Origin: Congeria kusceri
Lineage: Eukaryota; Mollusca; Bivalvia; Myida; Dreissenidae
NCBI GenBank assembly: GCA_027627225.1
Contig: CM051029.1
Coordinates: forward strand, 7,296,890 to 7,360,889
Length of the DNA stretch: 64,000 nt
Reading direction: 5' to 3'
The translations under genes were made by a program, and so were the position numbers. Positions 33,627 through 46,700 of this stretch are shown in pieces; the stretch's first letter is position 1; each line of letters starts with the position of its first letter. The notes under the pieces were generated by a model. It was not told where the DNA came from, made no database searches, and saw only the letters and a program-made list of their open reading frames with translations.

Positions 33627-36600
33627 AGTTGTCAACACTTTAAACGTGGCACAAGTGATTTACTGAAGATTAATTGTTACTTAATAAGACAAAAAATGTG
33701 TTAAGTAGCCAATAAATGTATTTATCGGGTTGTATTTTTACAAGTATTGAAATGTCTCGAGATTTATGTAAAATTATATATAACAGTATTAAATTGTTGG
33801 TTGTTATGTGTACAAACACGCATTGCATTATTGTATTGTTCGATGATATGCATACGTTAATTGAAATTTTGGCTGATAGATAAATCATTATGTATAGCAT
33901 ACGCTCTACGTTTATTGAATTGTTTATAAAGTACACAAGTATAATGCTAACCTTATCTAAATTGTCGTTGTATATATGAAACATTATGCAAAATGTAATT
34001 AAATTACCGCATGATATATGAAATTTCATGCATAAGTTAATTGCATTATTGAGTGATATAGGGAATAGTATGCATTACTGAATTGCAATTATGAGTGAAA
34101 TATGAAATTTAATGCATAACGGAATTGGATTAATGGGTGTAATTGAACTTTTGGTACTTTTGGTGACAAATGAAACATTATGCATAGCATAAACGTATCT
34201 TTGGCTTATAAATGAAGTTTTATACATCATATACTTGCAGCGGAACAGGTGTTTTATCTTAATTATATTATGTTAAAATCCTTGAATTGTATTGATTGTA
34301 TTTAAGTTTGACGTATGCTGGTAATCCGGATATGAAATGTTTAAATTCGATTTAAGTATGGGCCGAATAAATTAAAGCATTTAACTTGAATTTCATTTCA
34401 ACTGCCAAAAAATGATTTCTATATAGTGAACAGTTGAACGCATGACGTTTATACTGACAGTTTAATAACACACTCACAAATGCTAGGTTCTTTTAAAATT
34501 CAGTAAATAATAATACGTAAGTATGTATATCGTAAGACGTATTGGAACAGTGCCTTTTTATTTCTGTTAACATTGATGTTTGATCCTAATGTAATAAAAC
34601 ATATTATGTTTGTGTTATTATTATTTTCCATTGCGTATCTGTCTAATTAAAGACAATAAATAATAAAGCAATCTTAAACATATAATGATTTATATTTCCA
34701 AAGACAACCGACTATTAATATAGTATGTGTTATAATGCTATGGGATTCCAAATATTTGGTTTCAATTCCATAGAGGTTTTGTTTCAATTGCAGAGAGGTT
34801 TTGTAAAGATAAAACACGCATGACACCTTTACGTTGAGAAAGACGCATTATGAAAACATTAGTGGAACAAAATGTTTGTGTACACATTAGCACTTCGCAT
34901 TAAAGCAACCATATTCAAGCGTCAAATAACGCGGATTAAGTTCGTCAGTGTTAGGACATTTTTGTCGAGAAATCAGTTTGCTACATTCAATCTGTCTGAT
35001 TTCCAGACTCCCTTACATGCATTTTTGGTTTCAGTTTTGTTTTCAAATCCAGCACCACTCACAAAGACACGTCTAACGTTTGAGCCGAAGCATAATCGAT
35101 TAGCCAATACATACTTTCGTGCAAGAAATGTAAACAATGTGCATGAAACGACAATATACACTTTGTACGTGATATGACTTAAATATGATACTTGAAAAGC
35201 GCACATATTTAGTGCGCCAGCCTATTTATGTAAACTTGTTCAAACTACATTGAACAATTGTTGACTATGGTTAATGAGTGCACTAAATGAATGCGGACGT
35301 TAATTTTAAGACAACACACTTGAGCGACAATTTAAAATAACACTGTGTTCATATTACGCAAACAAATGTTTGGCAGACCAGTGAAATACATCAACATTAA
35401 ACTATTAACTGGATATTACATTTAAATACCATTCAACAGTTTAATTTAGGATTGCCCTAATATTTTGTATTTTTAACATCTGAGGTGGAAGTAAGCCATT
35501 TCGTTTTACTTTATTTTATTTTTTTCGTGTCGACACTTGTGACACTTGAAGCCCTACTACATTTCGTGTATAATACCTACCAGTTACAACATGATTAAAA
35601 GCATATTCGTGATCCAACATTTTATTATTACATGTAGTTCATTTAGGACTGCAGCCGTAAAACGGGGACATAATATGACTGCCCAAATTCGGACAGAAAT
35701 AGTACACACATGTTAAACACTACATCATTGCATAATACATATAAATATATTATGATTTAAACACATCTCTGTATTTCGTTGGCGTTTTAATGTCCTACGT
35801 TTACTGTAACGTGAAACATACGTTCGTCATCTCTGGCGTCATCATAACGTTATTACCGTTTTGTTTATATTCCCGAGTCAATGTTTTTACAAAACAGACA
35901 TTATACAACAATGGACATCAATTGCCAGAAGATTCGACCTGCTGTGAAAAGCATTATAATTTTGAATTCAATAAATGAGAAGCTTTCGGTAATAAATACT
36001 GAGATAATAACATGTGTAAATGCATGAATTAAAATAGTTCAAATGCAATGTCATAATGATGCAAATATCTAATACACCACGGACGTCAATCAAATGAAAC
36101 TGATACAATAAGTGTGAATATAGATGTTTAGTAAAACAGCTAGTTTAAAATGAGCATGTTCAAATTACAATGTTAACACACTGATAGAGAGCACTTAATA
36201 CATGCGAAAGTTTAAAATTATCAATTCAACGTACAAACAGGGCCCGTATCCACGAACGTCCTTTGTTAATTTATATGTGTTTTACGTAAGTAAAAAAAAT
36301 ATTCATAAGGCAAGATTGTTCATTAAATCTTTATATACAAAACACCTTAGAAAAAATCATAGAAAATATTTATTTTAATGTTTATTTTTGTTCCTCAGTA
36401 AAACATTAATAGCTTAAGGTAGAAATACCATAATGGGACTTTTTTCAGACCTTGATTTTCTTCTTATCTTTGATAATTAAATCTACTATGAGACTAAACT
36501 GTTAAATATACACTAAATCTAACCTCACGTTTTGACAAAAATGCGATTTTTCTTATAACCCCTAATTTTTCTACTTGAACCTAAAATTCTGATGGGGTAC

Positions 36601-39240
36601 ACTTACAAAAATGACTAACATATTGTCAAAGGGTATTTTATTTATTCCCGAATAGCTTTAATTTATACGTTAAAGGCGTATCTTATGAAAAAGTATAACA
36701 AACATAAGTATTAGAGTTGACCAACAATACTTATTACATTTAATGTGGCTAAACATATGGTAAAAAACAACAGATTTCATTACAGTAAAAATATGCCAAA
36801 CACCAATTATTGTCTTTTTTTTTTTACTTTTATTTCATAGTATGTCAAAATCAGTAATACCAAAATATAATATAACCTTATCTGAGAGGAAAAGGGTATA
36901 AATTGACATAGGTTCACCACAAAAATCTCAAGGTATAACATTTTGACTGACGCAACCCTATGTTATAAAAAAAGAAAAGTAAGACAAGTACAAAAGCAAA
37001 TATTTTCCTTCTATGTTAAATATGCTAATTATAATCTATTAGCAGTATCGATATTAAATGAATTATTTTTGCATTACTGTTAAAGAAATAGTGTTTTGTG
37101 TAAACATTTTAAATACAAATGTAACTAACTGAGGTTCGCATATCCTTGGTTACCAAATTCAGAAAAATAATAAACATTTTTTATAAGTGTGTGTTTCAAA
37201 AATTAAATGGACATTTTCATTACATTGGGTTTACAAGTTTCAAAACACTGGCAAAACTGTGTGATAACTTCACCAAGACTCTTCTTGACGCTTGTGACTA
37301 TTGTTAAAATGTCACTGTTTTCGGATAAAAAGGTGTCTCTTAGACCATTCTCATCATTTCGCCGATACAGAATTTTCAGATTTTTTTTACAGCGGTACAT
37401 CTCGTAAAAAGTCCACAGTGGAACAGGCCAAAGTTTACACAAAGAACAGTATTTCAAATTATCCAACAGAACACCAAACTCGAGCACCCGACGTCCCGCT
37501 CTCCGCCCATCTCGACTGACTATTTTTCCAAGTTTATAATTATGTTCAATAATACTAATAATCCTTGCACGTGTATTTATAACTTTTTTAACTTAAGTGT
37601 AAATGAATACACCAGAAATATCGCGAAAATGTCATGATTAAATGAAAACAGAAAATCCCAACAATGACGTCATTTGAAGGTATTCCACGTGTCAGAGTAC
37701 CTTGTTTTTCTTCAAATTACATGTTTACTTTCATCTTTAAAGACAAATAAGCATTTATTTCACACATTTAATCGAAAATAACTCAACATTCGAAAAGTAA
37801 TGTTTATTTCGCAATAATAATTTCTGTTTCGGATTGGATCGATTAGATTTACGGTAAGTGTCGAATGGGCCGTAGTTAACCGATATTTCGCGAGTATTTT
37901 CGAAGTCATTAGGATCTTTCTACTTTAAGGGAATATTTAAGTCCTTTGTCAAGCACGGTCGGAGTTTTCCGTGTATAAAAATAGCATATCGATGACGTCA
38001 CAACATATATCGCGAGATTTGAAGACGCACCAAAATGACGGATAATGTTTGCTAAAGAATAGTAATGAGGAGTTGCTTAACAACGTATTAACAAATTATG
38101 AAACAATGGACATTAATACCAAAATATTTATTTCGAATAAAAATGTGTATAATTACATGTTACTCATTCAATACACAAACATTTCATGATTATGAAATAT
38201 TTATTTTTAAATTTGATATATGTCTAATGTATGAAATTAGTATATAGGTGTAGCTATTGATATATACAATCCCTAGGACGAGGACCAACCGGCCAGAAAC
38301 TGTCGGTTCTAACTGTAGCTGTAATGACTTGCATCGGAAAAGAAAGAGAGTGTGGGGGTTGCTTGAGCAGCCTACGACAAAATGATCCTTCTTTGTTTTA
38401 TAACTTCATACACTATTTGACATTAGCATATACATGTTTTGACAGTTAACTCCATAGCCCACAAGTTTTATATAAAAAGTTATTAAAGGGACTTAACTCG
38501 TTTGCTTAATTTGTACAAAATAGAATAGTACTTTATATACAAACTGTGGATATAAGGCTTCAATTGGAAAAACAAGTATTTAAAATTTTAAAATTCATGT
38601 GACGTTAAAGTCTTACTTTAAAAAACAAAAACAAATGGCATATAAATTCTCTGAAGCGTAGTCCTTCCTGTGGTAATGCATGATTTTGGTGGCCAGTTAA
38701 TCTAAAGGATCTTCAGGTTCAGAGACACAATGAAGCTTGCAAATATTATGCAAGACCGCACATGCCATGATTACCCTAAATAATATATTTTATCAAAATT
38801 ATTGTCTGTATAATGTTGGTATTAATATTTTGATTTGGAATAAGAGTATAATAATTGTAAAATATGCTAAACATGTAATTTATTTAAATAGATTTATGTT
38901 ATATTGTAACACTTTAACAATCTACAATGATGGAATTCGAATTGATTTTCAGCTACTTATTGTATTAACATTTTAACACGCATCATTCTGCTTTGATCTT
39001 AACCAATAAGACATACAGACAAAACATAATTTACCTTATATATGTTAATGGTTGTGGTTGTATTACTCAATTGACACATACAAACAAATCTGCTCAGTTT
39101 ATTTGTAAGCAAAATTTCCACAACTTATTTTTATAAATGTTTAATGCATTTTTCAAATTGATAATTGTCAGTCTACTTGTAATAGCATATAGTTAACTGT
39201 CCCAATCAGATTTTAACTTGTCATGTAGATATCACAATAA
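33627..39240. other. Gene desert downstream of gene B
   Basis: AT-rich, with AATAAA-like signals soon after the gene B stop (for example 33710 and 34366). Open frames of up to 119 codons lie on both strands without domains. A minus-strand frame at 37487-37203 (94 codons) has mixed composition but no recognised family. Confidence 0.45.
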
Positions 39241-39254
39241 CGGATATGTTGTTT

Positions 39255-40285
39255 TGAGTAATGCAGTGTTCCCCACTTTCGTTTTACTGCCCAATGCCTC
39301 GTTCGACTTCGACTTTTAAGCCCTGCATCGGTTGGAATTTTAACATTATGATACTGGAAATGTTTATACAATTATTACAGTAGTCATTATAAGTGATTGA
39401 ATATGAATGTTTATACTTTGCAGAGGTAACAATGAATACAATTGTGACAACATTTTGTTATTTTTAAAATGTCATTATGTAAATAAATGTATTGTATGCT
39501 ATTAACCTGTTATAGTGTTTTAGTTATTTTTAATTTACACAATGTTTGTTAAATTTTGAATGGTAATATACATTACAAACTTAATATATTCCACAATTAC
39601 ACGTTGACCTGTTATAACGCTCCTGTGATTTGTTCGCGGGCCTTAAATAAGGGGTCAGCAGCCACAGTTTATATGGGTAACCACTATCTCCGAGTAAATA
39701 GTGGTCACCATCTGGCAAAAGGTTTCGCTCGAAAAGTTGCCACAGCGCAATTCCTAGCAAAATGCCGGTATCATGCGTGCTGCCCGGCCATCGTGCCACA
39801 ACGTCCATGATCAGATCATTATAATCAAACACAACCTGAATACGTTGACAGATGTAATGCCTGATCAATGCCTTTAAAAATCATACCCAAAGTTTGGTTT
39901 ATGTATGTATGTATGAATGTATATCATCCATTAAGTCTCAGTTAATATAGACTTACGTAATGCAACAAAAGGTGGCAACAGTGTAATGGATATGGTGTCA
40001 ATCCATGATCAGGGATCATTCTCAATATATTTTAAAAGATACCTAATAATTGTTATCCCCATGAAACGGACTAGAGTGTTTCTCCATGAGCCAAATGCTT
40101 TCGATGCAATCGAGCCTAACTAAATAGGTTTAAATCAAGTTATAAAATTTAATAGACTATTTTATTTATTGCTTATTTCATTATATTACTTAAATTAGAA
40201 TCGTGCATACAAACAACAGTACCTGCTTGTTGGTGGAATGGTATCCCATCCTGTTGACGTACATAGGCTCATCAACTGATGGTGC
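39255..40285 (-). pseudogene. Second Harbinger transposase, internally deleted and decayed
   Basis: Recognisable pieces on the minus strand: 40285-40223, APSVDEPMYVNRMGYHSTNK ending at an in-frame donor; 39835-39609, VVFDYNDLIMDVVARWPGS, THDTGILL, YLLGDSGYP (second catalytic Asp), LLTPY, then ERYNR|gt; and about 39300-39255, VERGIGQ, a frame break, KRKWGTLHY (catalytic Glu region). These are the blocks of HARBI1-like DDE_4 transposases. The N-terminal half with the first Asp is absent: only 240 bases separate the first piece from the helper ATG at 40523. Confidence 0.82.
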
Positions 40286-40299
40286 CTGAACCTGTGTGG

Positions 40300-40460
40300 C
40301 GTCTCATCAATATTAACGATTTTTCTACGATCGTAATTTACGTATCGAGATTTATGTAGTTGTTTACGATTATAAATACATTCCGTTTCATCAACGAAAT
40401 CGTAAACGATACATACATATACGACTAAATAATTTATGGTGTTCGTTTACCAATACAATC
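40300..40460. repeat. Short inverted-repeat region between the divergent Harbinger genes
   Basis: GTTTACGATT (about 40360) and AAATCGTAAAC (about 40396) pair across about 25 bases, with more ATCGTAA-type words around. Possible subterminal or promoter region of the second Harbinger. Confidence 0.4.
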
Positions 40461-40522
40461 GTGACGAAGTCTAACGGTTTTTTTTCGCGCCATCTTTCAA
40501 TGCAGACGAAGTGTAAACAAAC

Positions 40523-42254
40523 ATGGCGGAGAGGAAGCCAAAAAACAAAAACTGGTCTTACCAGCAAACATCTGTTTTAGTTCACAAGTGTGTTGACGGA
40601 AACGCCATTTTGATCGGTTCACAAAAAATGGGGTTAACTGAGGCCGACACGGATATATATTGGTCTGAAACTGTAGATACGTTTGTTTCTAATATGTTAG
40701 TACGTGTCGGTCGTCCTTACGGTTGTGTACGTAGTTATTATTTCAAATTGAATATGTGTTATAAAATATACTTACCCGACAGTGAATGGCTGTCATTGTA
40801 TTTGTTTGTCACTAGCTGGTATTTAATCAAAATAGATTGTTTATATTATATAAATATAAATATATATTTACAAGCTATATATTTATATTTATATTTATAT
40901 TTATTTATTTATTTATAGTTATGGTTCGTTATTTGATTAACGCTGCTTGGACCAGGCCGCACTATTGTGGAAGTGAAGAGAAAATGGATTGACCTGAAGG
41001 TGCATACATTTTTACTTTGCATATGAATTGGTTTTTTCTTCGATAACTGTGCGGGTATCACTGATTAAAAATCATTTTTAATATAATTCAGTTCCTACTG
41101 GAATATTCTGCACTTATCAAGATATCATTGTCTTAGAACTTAAATGACTGTTCATTATGTTACTACCTAACAACTCTGGCAACCATTATTATAGAGTGTA
41201 ACGAAGAAAAAGGAGCAGGAGAGGGCAAGGAAGAGCCGAGGCACTGGTGGAATGCCAGCTCCCTCAAAATTGACACCTTTGCAGGATTATGTAGATTAAT
41301 ACACTTTGTTAAGTTCAACTGGAATTTTTACAGTACAGTTGAAGATCTATGTATCCTAGCATATGTGATGCGCAATCATTTCTTTAGTAAACAAGGTATT
41401 GATGAATTTCATATTTAATGGGAAAATGTTCTTTAACGATAATCATAAACCATCAAAGCTTGTATACATGTAAAGAAAAAAATGTCTTCTTTAATATACG
41501 GAACATTTTTTATGCCGTATTTCTTCTTATTTTTCTTTTTGTTTGTAGGTTTTGACTATTATTCCACTTTGCTCCCTGTCAGGAGTACCTGATCATGGTG
41601 ATATATTCCTTGATAACTGCAATGGAAAGTGTGGTACTGCACAACTTGAATCAGGTATGGAGAAAATGGCAGTATCAATTATTTAATGGCCAATACCCAC
41701 AAAAGATATGTGGCGGGCGTTTGAACTCGTGAACCCCGTATTGAAACTCCAGCTCTCTACCAACTAAATTTGCTGGGTCATAATTGTGTACTACTAATAA
41801 CTTCAATTTCTTTAATACATATACAATTGAATTCAAGGAAGTTACTTTTATTTTTCCTTTTCGAAAGTTCAGCGTAATAATGTCATTGTCATTTCTATTA
41901 TCAAGATGTGCACACAGAAGATTTGTCCTCCTTTGAAATGCCTGTGGATCCTGAAAAAGGTATGACCCACTATCTGTTTACGTCAATAAGTTAAATTCTA
42001 AAATGTATTATTCATTACACCATTGTCTGCAATTATCAGGGGTTCTATGTTACTGCTTTTCTGTTTAACCATAACATGCTGTTAAAGCGAATGTGGTCTT
42101 TAAAACTATGCTTTTTAACTCATGTGTTGTAAACATACTTTAAACGTGTTTCCATCAGATCTTGATTCATTCGAACAAGTGTTGGACAGTCCAAAAGCGG
42201 GTCCCAGTTGTGGTAAAAATAAGTGTCTTCACGGGCAAAATAAGAAGTCTGAAG
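40523..42254 (+). CDS. Second Harbinger helper, Myb/SANT-like protein, six exons
   Basis: Begins MAERKPKNKNWSYQQT with the first helix of a Myb/SANT-like domain. Exons: 40523-40721, 40956-40999 (RTIVEVKRKWIDLK, third helix), 41195-41290 (TKKKEQERARKSRGTGG), 41549-41654 (LSGVPDHGDIFLDN), 41906-41959 and 42159-42254. All joins keep frame and have gt/ag borders, though the exon 1 donor (gttgtg) is weak and another, tta|gtacgt, exists. The K/R-W-x-D-L-K and T-G-G signatures are those of the helper protein of PIF/Harbinger elements. The 3' end was not found: the next acceptor gives an immediate stop. Not obviously broken, unlike its transposase partner. It could instead be a domesticated host gene. 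Confidence 0.72.
41711..41779 (-). repeat. tRNA-like SINE head
   Basis: The minus strand reads TTAGTTGGTAGAGAGCT (A box) and GGGTTCACGAGTTCAAACGCC (degenerate B box). It lies in an intron of the second Harbinger helper. Confidence 0.5.
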
Positions 42255-43673
42255 GTCAGTTTATTCAAACAGAAAATGTATGACTTCAAATAAAATTTGA
42301 AAAAAAACTCTACATGAATTCAACATAAATAATGTACACGCATATTAAAATATTCAAAACTTTTGACAGACTGACTTGCAAGTTTTTGACACTTTGAAGG
42401 CCAGTACTCACATTTTCATATTCGCAGTAATTATTCTAAATTCTCATTTACACCATGTTAATTACGAAATCAGTATGCGATTTTGTAAACATGCTGCAGT
42501 GTATTATCGATGGTATTCGTACAAAAGAAATTCATTAAACGGCTGCTTAGTCTTTAACGCAATAACATAATTTGACTAACGCCACTGAGTATTCAAGGCA
42601 ACACATTTGACATCATCTAACAAATGATGTAATACACCTGAATATAGCTCGGACACTTTAACCTGACATTCATGAACTCAGGAATAGAAGTAAGCAGCAC
42701 TTCTACACGCCTCCTATTTATATTCCGTTTTGTTCGTGCACATGTTTCACGTTTCTATTGATGTCATAACTGTATCTTCAGTAGGAATCTACCGATTCAA
42801 CTGGATTCCATTACACAAATCAAATTTTATAAAGCATATGATACTTGACATGCATGCATGCCTGAAGGTCAGGTTACTGTTTCCGAGCTATAGTTCAACA
42901 ATAACTAAGTGCGCAGCCACATTTTTACATAATTTCTGGCATAAACATTGCATAATGTATATCTTAAAATAATAATAGTGCATCTGCTGACCATTGCGGA
43001 ATGCAAGCATGTTTTGTACAAAACCATTATTTGCGAAAAAAGTATTAAAAAAGGTTCTCCAATTGAAATATATGTACCCAATTTAATGCATGAGTTCATA
43101 TCTTACACTACCAGTAGTTCATATTGTAAATCAACATACTAATCAAATCCAAAAGGAGAAATATTTACATGTACATTGGCAGTGGTGAGTTCTGAATAAC
43201 GCTGTCTGTGTACTTCATTTGGTGGTGAAATGTTCTGATAAATGTCCAGTAGCAATAGATATAATACTGTGAAGCGGTATTTAAATTTAAACAAGTAATA
43301 ATAATAAAAACATACTTTTGTTACTGCAACATATGCTTTTGGACTTGTATTGGCTAATATTCAAGGCCATGATTAATATTACACAGGTGACCAGGAAGTA
43401 TTTACGAACATAACATCTAACGAGCTCTCAATGAATGCGGAAGTTTTATTTCATAAAAATAGTCTACACACATGTATGCACAGTGACATTACCCAGTGCT
43501 GATAGGCTGATATCGTACAACGTGCACACTTTTTTTGTGTGCACATCCATACAGTATGATTAGTACGGTGGACTAAATTGAGAGTATATTCAAATATCGC
43601 AGTTCCTTCATTTATGTATGCCATTATTGTTCGTTTGTTTATAATGTATTGCGTGTGGAATTAAGCCGGGACG
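42255..43673. other. Intergenic DNA, nothing recognised
   Basis: Chance-length open frames only. Confidence 0.45.
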
Positions 43674-43722
43674 ATGTTCTACTATAAATTGGTGTGGGTA
43701 TTGATCTTGGCGAGATGTACAG
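43674..43722 (+). CDS. Orphan signal-peptide exon of the receptor family
   Basis: MFYYKLVWVLILARCT ends at a consensus donor ACAG|gtaagt in phase 1, with 16 codons plus one base. Length, hydrophobic core, phase and donor match the signal exons of genes A, B and C. No V-like or C2-like exon could be found downstream before 52 kb, so it may be the leftover of a deleted paralogue. Confidence 0.5.
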
Positions 43723-46700
43723 GTAAGTTAACACGTTGTGATGCTTTTGATAAGTTTGCGTTGTAATTACCCGTTGTCGTATGCATACATCGTATTGCTG
43801 TATCAGATACTTACGAATTAAGCGTCTTAACAACAGTAGAACTTACGCACAAAAGCAAGTGGCTATAAATAACTATATCAAATTCCACACTATGTGGACT
43901 TGTTAGACACGTTCGCTGTGTTGCGATGTAATTGAATTCCAGGTTTAGTAAACGTCCATGACTTGTGTTTTCTTTATATGTAGAGCTAGGCATGAACACA
44001 CTTATGATCGGTTGTTACTTATGATTATTGTCTAGTAACACTCTTAAGTTTGGTTGTTACTTATGATTACTGTGTACATGTTCGTTATGTCTAAAATGAC
44101 TGGTCTGTTCCATTAAAGCAGTTTTTTTCTAGGAGGGTCATCTAGTAAACAAGGGATACTATGCCAAAGGAGTATTGAAGGGCCGATTTTGGCCTCATTT
44201 TGAAAATTAACGAAATTTGTATCACTAAATAGGCCATTTTTTCAATTTTTAGGATGTACTATTTTTAAAATCTTACAACCACACATATGTTTGCGCAACA
44301 ACGTCGAACACGACTACTGTATAAGCTTTCCGACATAATTTGACATTACTTTTGGAGTTGGTGTATTTTTTGGTGAGCCGTTGATGCTTTCTACTCGACT
44401 GATTACAAACACGCGTGCAACAAATTCAACTAATGTTTAGTGATACAGATTATAAAAATGTACTGCATTTAAAAATAACGATGCGTTGTTGCAAGTTGAA
44501 AAGTCAATGATTAGCAATAATACATTGAAAATTCAGCCTTTTCCGACAATCCTGCATTTTAGAAATAAAAAAAAAATTACCAAAATTTTAACATGCGTAC
44601 TTCACATTCAATAAAAGATCAACACGTGACGAAGTATCAAACTTAAAAGCGGGCGTAGCGAGTGGGTCGGCTTTGCGATAAAGGCGTCTTATGTTTGATA
44701 GTATGATTTGTTTTGGTTAGATTATAGTGTTAGTCTAGTTTATGAAGTGTTTCGAACTGAATTAGTCCGGTATCAATGTTTAAAGTAGACATTGTTCTTC
44801 TAAAACCCTACTACTTGCGTGCAAATGGACACGACCGGACCTTCCTATTTTATTATTTGAATCTACACTGTATTAAATACGAGTAAGCAAAGATAACTTC
44901 ACATTTTAGTATATATTAGTAGATATTACTATCAGTATATTAAAACTTAACATTTCAAAACGAAACTATTTTAAATAGAGTTTTGCTTTTAAATAAAATC
45001 AGGTATGACAACGCGTATTATACAATCGAAATCCGAATCTGAATTTTGATGTTCAAGTGACGTAATCACATATATTGACAGTTAAGATGCATGTTTGTTA
45101 TGTAAAACCAATTAGATCTGCTAGAAAAGCGCCCGAAAGTTTTGCTGACACGCACAACAATATGTCATCCGCATGAAAAGCGTAGATGTTTTGCCCGCGA
45201 TTTATATTATAACAATTTTGTAGCGCAGAGAACTGTGATCTATCCTTACTTTTGTATACAAATCTAAACTGAATGATGGTGAAAAACGTAAACAGTTGTG
45301 CGTGTGAAAATTAAACATTTTATAATATGCAGCAACTATAATTTTGACCGTTTAAGAATGATATGCCTGCTCTGTCAAGAAATTGTCCTACACGCAGAAC
45401 TGCTCACGAATTGTCATAATCACACTTGATACTGGTAAATGAGCAATCGAAGAAAATATACTGCAATGATGTTAAACTTTATTAAAGCTTGTCACAAAGT
45501 TTCGTTACCGCATGTATGGTATTAGAATAACACGACCCGCATATATACCTAGCCACGAACAGTTTAAGTTCCTTCCCAACTATTGTTAAAATATTAACTT
45601 CCATTCATTAATATCACAAACATAAACAGAAGTTTATTTGAATATCACAAACATTACCACGTGCTATCTTGTGTTAAATAGTTTAATTGCTAAACATCTG
45701 ATATCCAATTGCAATGATTGGACAAAATTGAAGATTTATTTGATTATGATAGACATTTGTGGAAGTGTCCATTATATGCGGGACGGAACAACGCTTTCTG
45801 TATAGTTGTGCACCGCGTGCTTAACATCAGTAAGCGTCTTAGTCAAAATTTAATAGATATAGAGCATTATTGCGCATTGAAACTTGACCATGATCTCGAT
45901 TAATTTTTTCCCGAAAAATGTAAAACACATAAACGAAATGACAACTCACTGGTACAGTAAATGTTTGTATATTTACACTACTATTTGTATGAATAAATGG
46001 CTCGGGCGCAGGGGAGAACCGGGCATCGGGTTCGGGATTTGGGCGTAAACATTTGATCCTGCTGTTATAACACCGTGTTGCTATGTTGTCTATGGGTCTG
46101 CAGTGATCAGCTACAGATCAGTATTAACGATATATAATAAATGTGTGCATATCATCATCATCAGCAGCAGCAGCATCATAACCTTCATCATCATCATCAA
46201 ATGCACTTGTTTTACTGAATAAATACTTCACTATATTATGTTTTTAGAACGACATGTTGGTTCCGTATGTCATGCACCTGTTTTGGCGGTAAAATGCCCG
46301 TGTTTAATGTGCCTGACCACTAAATATATATTTTACATTCAATTTTATATATATCTTGAATATCTTTAAACATGTAAAATCAGTAGCTGGCTTTATTCAA
46401 ACGAACACATATCGAACATTATTTGTATTTATCATTTACCGAAGTATCTCTTTTTGAAATGAACGTTTTTAGTAACTTACATGTACACACTCATGCTCAT
46501 CAATTGTCTGCAAATGTGATATAAACTGTTTTTGTGTTCATCGAAAACGGACTAACGGACAGGCAGACGAACATGTTTTTCAAATGAAATATTATGAAAG
46601 ATACTCGTATGGTTGCGTTATGAACTAATAAAGGCAAGTGATGCCGACTTTGTTTCAATTTCGCTGAAATATGGTGCCGGAATAAATAAGAAATTTCAGG

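Noticed and set aside
33670..34029. 119-codon minus frame rich in Ile, Asn and Ser
   Set aside because: It lies in the 3' flank of gene B; composition matches AT-rich noncoding DNA.
34872..35206. 101-codon plus and 77-codon minus frames
   Set aside because: They overlap on opposite strands, with no domain, no splice support and chance length for AT-rich DNA.
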